Assembly: GCA_934446285.1 (NCBI GenBank)
Contig: CAKSEI010000064.1
Coordinates: forward strand, 1 to 8,101
Source: an uncultured Eubacteriales bacterium
GTDB taxonomy: Bacteria; Bacillota; Clostridia; Oscillospirales; CAG-272
Length of the DNA: 8,101 nucleotides
Direction of reading: 5' to 3'
A model generated the notes under the pieces. It was given only the letters and a program-made list of their open reading frames with translations. It did not search any database and was not told the origin of the DNA. A program made the translations under genes and the position numbers. Numbering within the stretch: position 1 is the first letter of the stretch; each line of letters opens with the position of its first letter. Positions 5,772 through 8,101 of the stretch are shown here, piece by piece.

Positions 5772-6043
5772 AATGCCTCACGCACCTTTCCTCAATTTGT
5801 ATTGGGTGATTTCCTACCGCCCTTCGCCATGTACAAGGCTTTCCCTTGCTCGGACTACTACGGCGGCTCCGTTGCCGTGCCGGATTTTCAGGCTCTACAG
5901 CCATAGCCTTTTTTGGCGTTCCGGTTTAGGCAATCCCCGTTTAGGTTTACTGGACATGGCTCGTTGTGATGTCGGAGTGGGGTTTTCGTCCTTTTCCGCT
6001 TACTGCGGTTGGTCGCCATGAGTATAGTGCAATAGGCAACTTC

Positions 6044-6049
6044 ATTTTG
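6044..6049 (-). other. Candidate EBS1 of the group II intron
   Basis: CAAAAT in the loop region of a hairpin (AGGCAA with TTGCCT) about 330 bases into the intron, at the place where Ll.LtrB carries EBS1. AAAAT can pair with ATTTT of exon 1 (positions -6 to -2); the last exon base A faces C, a mismatch. Confidence 0.5.
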
Positions 6050-6135
6050 CCTGCCGCCGTGGCGCACAGCTTTTCAACCATCCTTCGCTGTTGGCTCTCG
6101 CTATGCCTCCTCGGACTGCCCATCAAGCAGTTTAG

Positions 6136-6140
6136 CTTTC
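6136..6140 (-). other. Candidate EBS2 of the group II intron
   Basis: GAAAG about 237-241 bases into the intron, 5' of the candidate EBS1 as expected. It pairs over 5 bp with CTTTC in exon 1 (positions -13 to -9 from the splice site, the usual IBS2 place). Confidence 0.5.
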
Positions 6141-6376
6141 ACCCTTATTCACAACATTTCATCTTGCCGTTCAGTCGTGGGTAGATGGTTTCCCCAACTT
6201 ACGACGTCCCCGATATGCTGCACTCCCCGTCAGGTTTCCCATCAGGATAAATCGGGTGATGACAGTGCGGCGCTTTTTGCGCCGGTTATACTTTTACACT
6301 GCCGCCTTGCCAAAGGCGGAATCCTATATAAACCCGCACGACAGATATTGGGATTATCTGCCGCTTACGGGCGCAC

Positions 6377-6542
6377 TAAAATCAGAAAGGTTATTTACGA
6401 TCCCCAGCGGGTCGCTGCCCGCCGCCATTGCGGGCGTGACGCAGCAAAGACAAAGGACGGCAGCGCCCGCCGCCGTCCAATATCGCCGCATCACCTTATT
6501 CGGCTTCATCGGTTTCCAAAGGTTCTTCTTGTTCAGATTCAT
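6377..6542 (-). CDS. VirB2/TrbC-like small membrane protein, exon 1 (5' part)
   Basis: The N-terminal exon of the intron-split gene. It encodes a basic leader (MNLNKKNLWKPMKPNKVMRR), a hydrophobic core (TAAGAAVLCLCCVTP), a signal-peptidase-like site AMA-AG (after residue 40), and mature residues SDPLGIVNNLSDF. The exon ends one base into a codon that exon 2 completes to Ile. The spliced product is 113 residues: cleaved signal, then two membrane segments, as in pilin-like VirB2/TrbC proteins. The ATG at 6542 is chosen for GGAGG 9 nt upstream; ATGs at 6509 (weaker GGAA upstream) and 6491 are alternatives. It overlaps the 3' end of virD4 by 47 bases. Without splicing, translation would run seven codons into the intron and stop at 6354, giving a product with a signal peptide but no membrane segments. 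Confidence 0.8.
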
Positions 6543-8101
6543 GTTCTGTATCCTCCATGTCAATAAAATCAAAATCGTCCAGAGAGCGGAACGCATAGGG
6601 CAGGTCGGGCAGCGCGTAATCCGGCACGCCTTGCGGCTTGTGGATGTATGGCTCCGCCTTTCCGTCCGCTGTCAGCCGGATGTTGGGGTGGCGCTTGAGG
6701 TTATACTTTTTGTCCAGCACGGGATCTTCGCCGCGAATAAATAAAATCGCTTTATTGGTGTCCAATTTTCGTACTTCATCAATGGTCATCAGGTCACGGC
6801 CTGTCTGCTGGAAGTTGGTAGAGCTGGAGCCGCTACGGCCCTTTGTCTGGCCCCGTGTACGGGTGGCGATGGTCTCCTTGCCCAGTAGCTTCACGATAAA
6901 TTCCAGCGAAGTCGGTTCATTGCCGCCGCCAAGGAACAGAAGCGTATCACAGTTGCCGATGATCCCTTCCCACTCCTTTTCATACAGCGCCTTGATCTGC
7001 TGAATGTTCTGGACAATGATGTTCAGGCCGATGTTATAGCTGCGGCAGGTGGCGAGGATCTTCGGGTAGCTCTCCGGCTGGGCCACATTGGCCCATTCGT
7101 CTTGAATAACGCGCACGGGAACGGGGAGCCGCCCGTTGTATTTCGTATCTGCCCGAAGGTATAGCTCTTGGACGCACTGGGTGTAGAGCATACCCACAAG
7201 GTAGTTCATGCTGCTGTCGTTGACGGGGATCACACAGAAAATTGCTTTTATCTTCTCGCCCAGACTGCCAAAGTCCATTTCGTCCACCCTTGTCATATCC
7301 GCATACTGCGGAATGTTGAAGGTGGCCAGCCGCACAGCGGCAGTCACAACAATGCTTTTTGCTGTCTTGCCCGCGGCCTGTTTGAAAATTTTGTACTGCT
7401 TCACAGCCACATGATTTGGCTGTTCTTCTTCCAATGCCCGAAAGAGCATATCCAGCGGACTGTGGTATTGGTCGTCCTCCTCTTTGACATCCGCAAAGTT
7501 CATCATGTAGATCAGCGTTTCAAAATTCTGTTCCTCTGGCGGGGCCTCGCTGACGAGGTACAGCATGAGGGCAGAATCCAGCGCGATCTCGCCCTTTTCC
7601 CAGAACGGATCGTTTCCGGAAGCATTGCGGGGCGTGGTGTTTTTAATCAGGTTATCAATCAGCGTCAGCACATCCTTCTCGCTGCGAATGTACGCAAAGG
7701 GGTTGTAACCATCTGATTGGCTGGGATCAACGAGATTGAACACCCGGACCTCATAGCCCATAGCCACCAGCAGTCCCCCCGCCGAGCGCAGCAGCTCCCC
7801 CTTGGGGTCCGTAATGAGGTAGGAACAATTTGCGCTGTAGATATTGGGCTTGCAGAAAAAGCGGGTCTTGCCGGATCCGGAGCCGCCCACCACAAGAATG
7901 TTCATATTGCGCTGGGTGATATAGCCGTCCATACCCAGCCGGACCCGCTGTGTCAAAATGATGTTGGCGTCCTTATGCTGACGATCCATGTACTTTTTGT
8001 TCAGCGCCTTCGGGTCGCCCCACTTGGCGCTGCCGTACTCCTCCCCCGGTCGCCGGTGCTCCCGGCTGGAGTAGTAGAGCGCAATGCCGCAGCCGTAGAG
8101 C
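6496..8101 (-). CDS. virD4: VirD4/TraG-like type IV coupling protein (5' end outside window)
   Basis: The coupling ATPase that brings the relaxase-DNA complex to the secretion channel. The frame is open from the window edge at 8101 to a TGA/TAA-type stop at 6498-6496; the first in-frame ATG (7989) is internal, because upstream codons encode REHRRPGEEYGSAKWGDP, the usual segment between the N-terminal membrane anchor and the nucleotide-binding domain. Counting from that ATG, Walker A is GGSGSGKT (35-42), followed by LITDPKGELLRS (58-69), and Walker B is VRVIQDEWANV (292-302). A downstream QTKGRSGSSSTNFQQTGRDLM segment leads to LDTNKAILFIRGEDPVLDKKYNL, typical of the C-terminal half. The tail is strongly acidic (EHESEQEEPLETDEAE). 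The anchor and true start lie beyond the window. It overlaps the VirB2-like gene, implying coupled expression. Confidence 0.95.
   Translation of the reverse strand, partial: LYGCGIALYYSSREHRRPGEEYGSAKWGDPKALNKKYMDRQHKDANIILTQRVRLGMDGYITQRNMNILVVGGSGSGKTRFFCKPNIYSANCSYLITDPKGELLRSAGGLLVAMGYEVRVFNLVDPSQSDGYNPFAYIRSEKDVLTLIDNLIKNTTPRNASGNDPFWEKGEIALDSALMLYLVSEAPPEEQNFETLIYMMNFADVKEEDDQYHSPLDMLFRALEEEQPNHVAVKQYKIFKQAAGKTAKSIVVTAAVRLATFNIPQYADMTRVDEMDFGSLGEKIKAIFCVIPVNDSSMNYLVGMLYTQCVQELYLRADTKYNGRLPVPVRVIQDEWANVAQPESYPKILATCRSYNIGLNIIVQNIQQIKALYEKEWEGIIGNCDTLLFLGGGNEPTSLEFIVKLLGKETIATRTRGQTKGRSGSSSTNFQQTGRDLMTIDEVRKLDTNKAILFIRGEDPVLDKKYNLKRHPNIRLTADGKAEPYIHKPQGVPDYALPDLPYAFRSLDDFDFIDMEDTEHESEQEEPLETDEAE

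Larger units (their letters stand above)
3827..6376 (-). mobile_element. Complete group II intron (LtrA/ML-type, about 2.55 kb)
   Basis: A full-length retroelement in the sense orientation of its host gene. Its 5' end on the minus strand is GTGCGCCC (from 6376), the canonical group II start also seen in Lactococcus Ll.LtrB. The 3' end is CCCTAC (ending at 3827), the usual AY ending. Domains I-III occupy about 600 bases (5772-6376) and contain GC-rich hairpins such as GGCGC with GCGCC near 6270-6290. The maturase gene sits in the domain IV position, and domains V and VI follow it. Removal of 3827-6376 joins the exons exactly in frame (166 + 176 bases = 114 codons including stop), which independently confirms both borders. 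All parts look intact, so it is probably splicing-competent and mobile. Confidence 0.95.

Noticed and set aside
5704..6566. Plus-strand and minus-strand open frames within the first 600 bases of the intron
   Set aside because: This stretch is structured ribozyme RNA (domains I-III); the open frames show no protein-like features.
6354..6596. An 80-residue minus-strand ORF as a complete gene
   Set aside because: It runs past the 5' splice site into the intron and its first ATG lacks a ribosome binding site; only 6377-6542 is coding exon.

Overview
The window is part of a conjugation module from an integrative conjugative element of the Tn1549/CTn type, as found in gut Clostridia (Lachnospiraceae/Oscillospiraceae-like Firmicutes). 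This placement rests on gene content and gene order read from the proteins, on strong GGAGG-type ribosome binding sites and on the TTG/GTG starts. No species can be named. All transfer genes lie on the minus strand, in the order VirD4/TraG coupling protein (5' end outside the window), a VirB2/TrbC-like small membrane protein, VirB6/TrbL-like channel protein, PrgI, and VirB4/TraE ATPase (only its first ~60 codons are present).

Three insertions interrupt this backbone. (1) A complete ~2.55 kb group II intron (3827-6376) sits inside the VirB2-like gene, in the same orientation. Its 5' end (GTGCG), domain V, domain VI with a bulged branch-point A, and AC 3' end are all visible. It encodes an LtrA-like reverse transcriptase/maturase with an HNH endonuclease. 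Removing exactly this interval joins the two exons in frame into a 113-residue protein. (2) A plus-strand RelB/RelE-type toxin-antitoxin pair with its own promoter and terminator lies between the VirB2-like gene and virB6. (3) A plus-strand cargo lies between virB6 and prgI. It holds a 77-residue protein of unknown function and an AbiF/Abi_2 HEPN protein. The AbiF gene is preceded by a strong promoter, a ~70-nt structured RNA and an intrinsic terminator placed just before its ribosome binding site.

The most interesting part is the abiF locus. Promoter, small structured RNA, terminator and AbiF (with the HEPN motif RNTCAH) form the arrangement described for abiF-motif RNAs and for AbiF RNA toxin-antitoxins related to the ancestry of Cas13. 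Here it is built into a conjugation operon, convergent with virB6 across a terminator that looks active in both directions. Both cargo units run antisense to the transfer genes, so the ancestral transfer operon is split into segments that need read-through or internal promoters. One transfer gene also depends on intron splicing.
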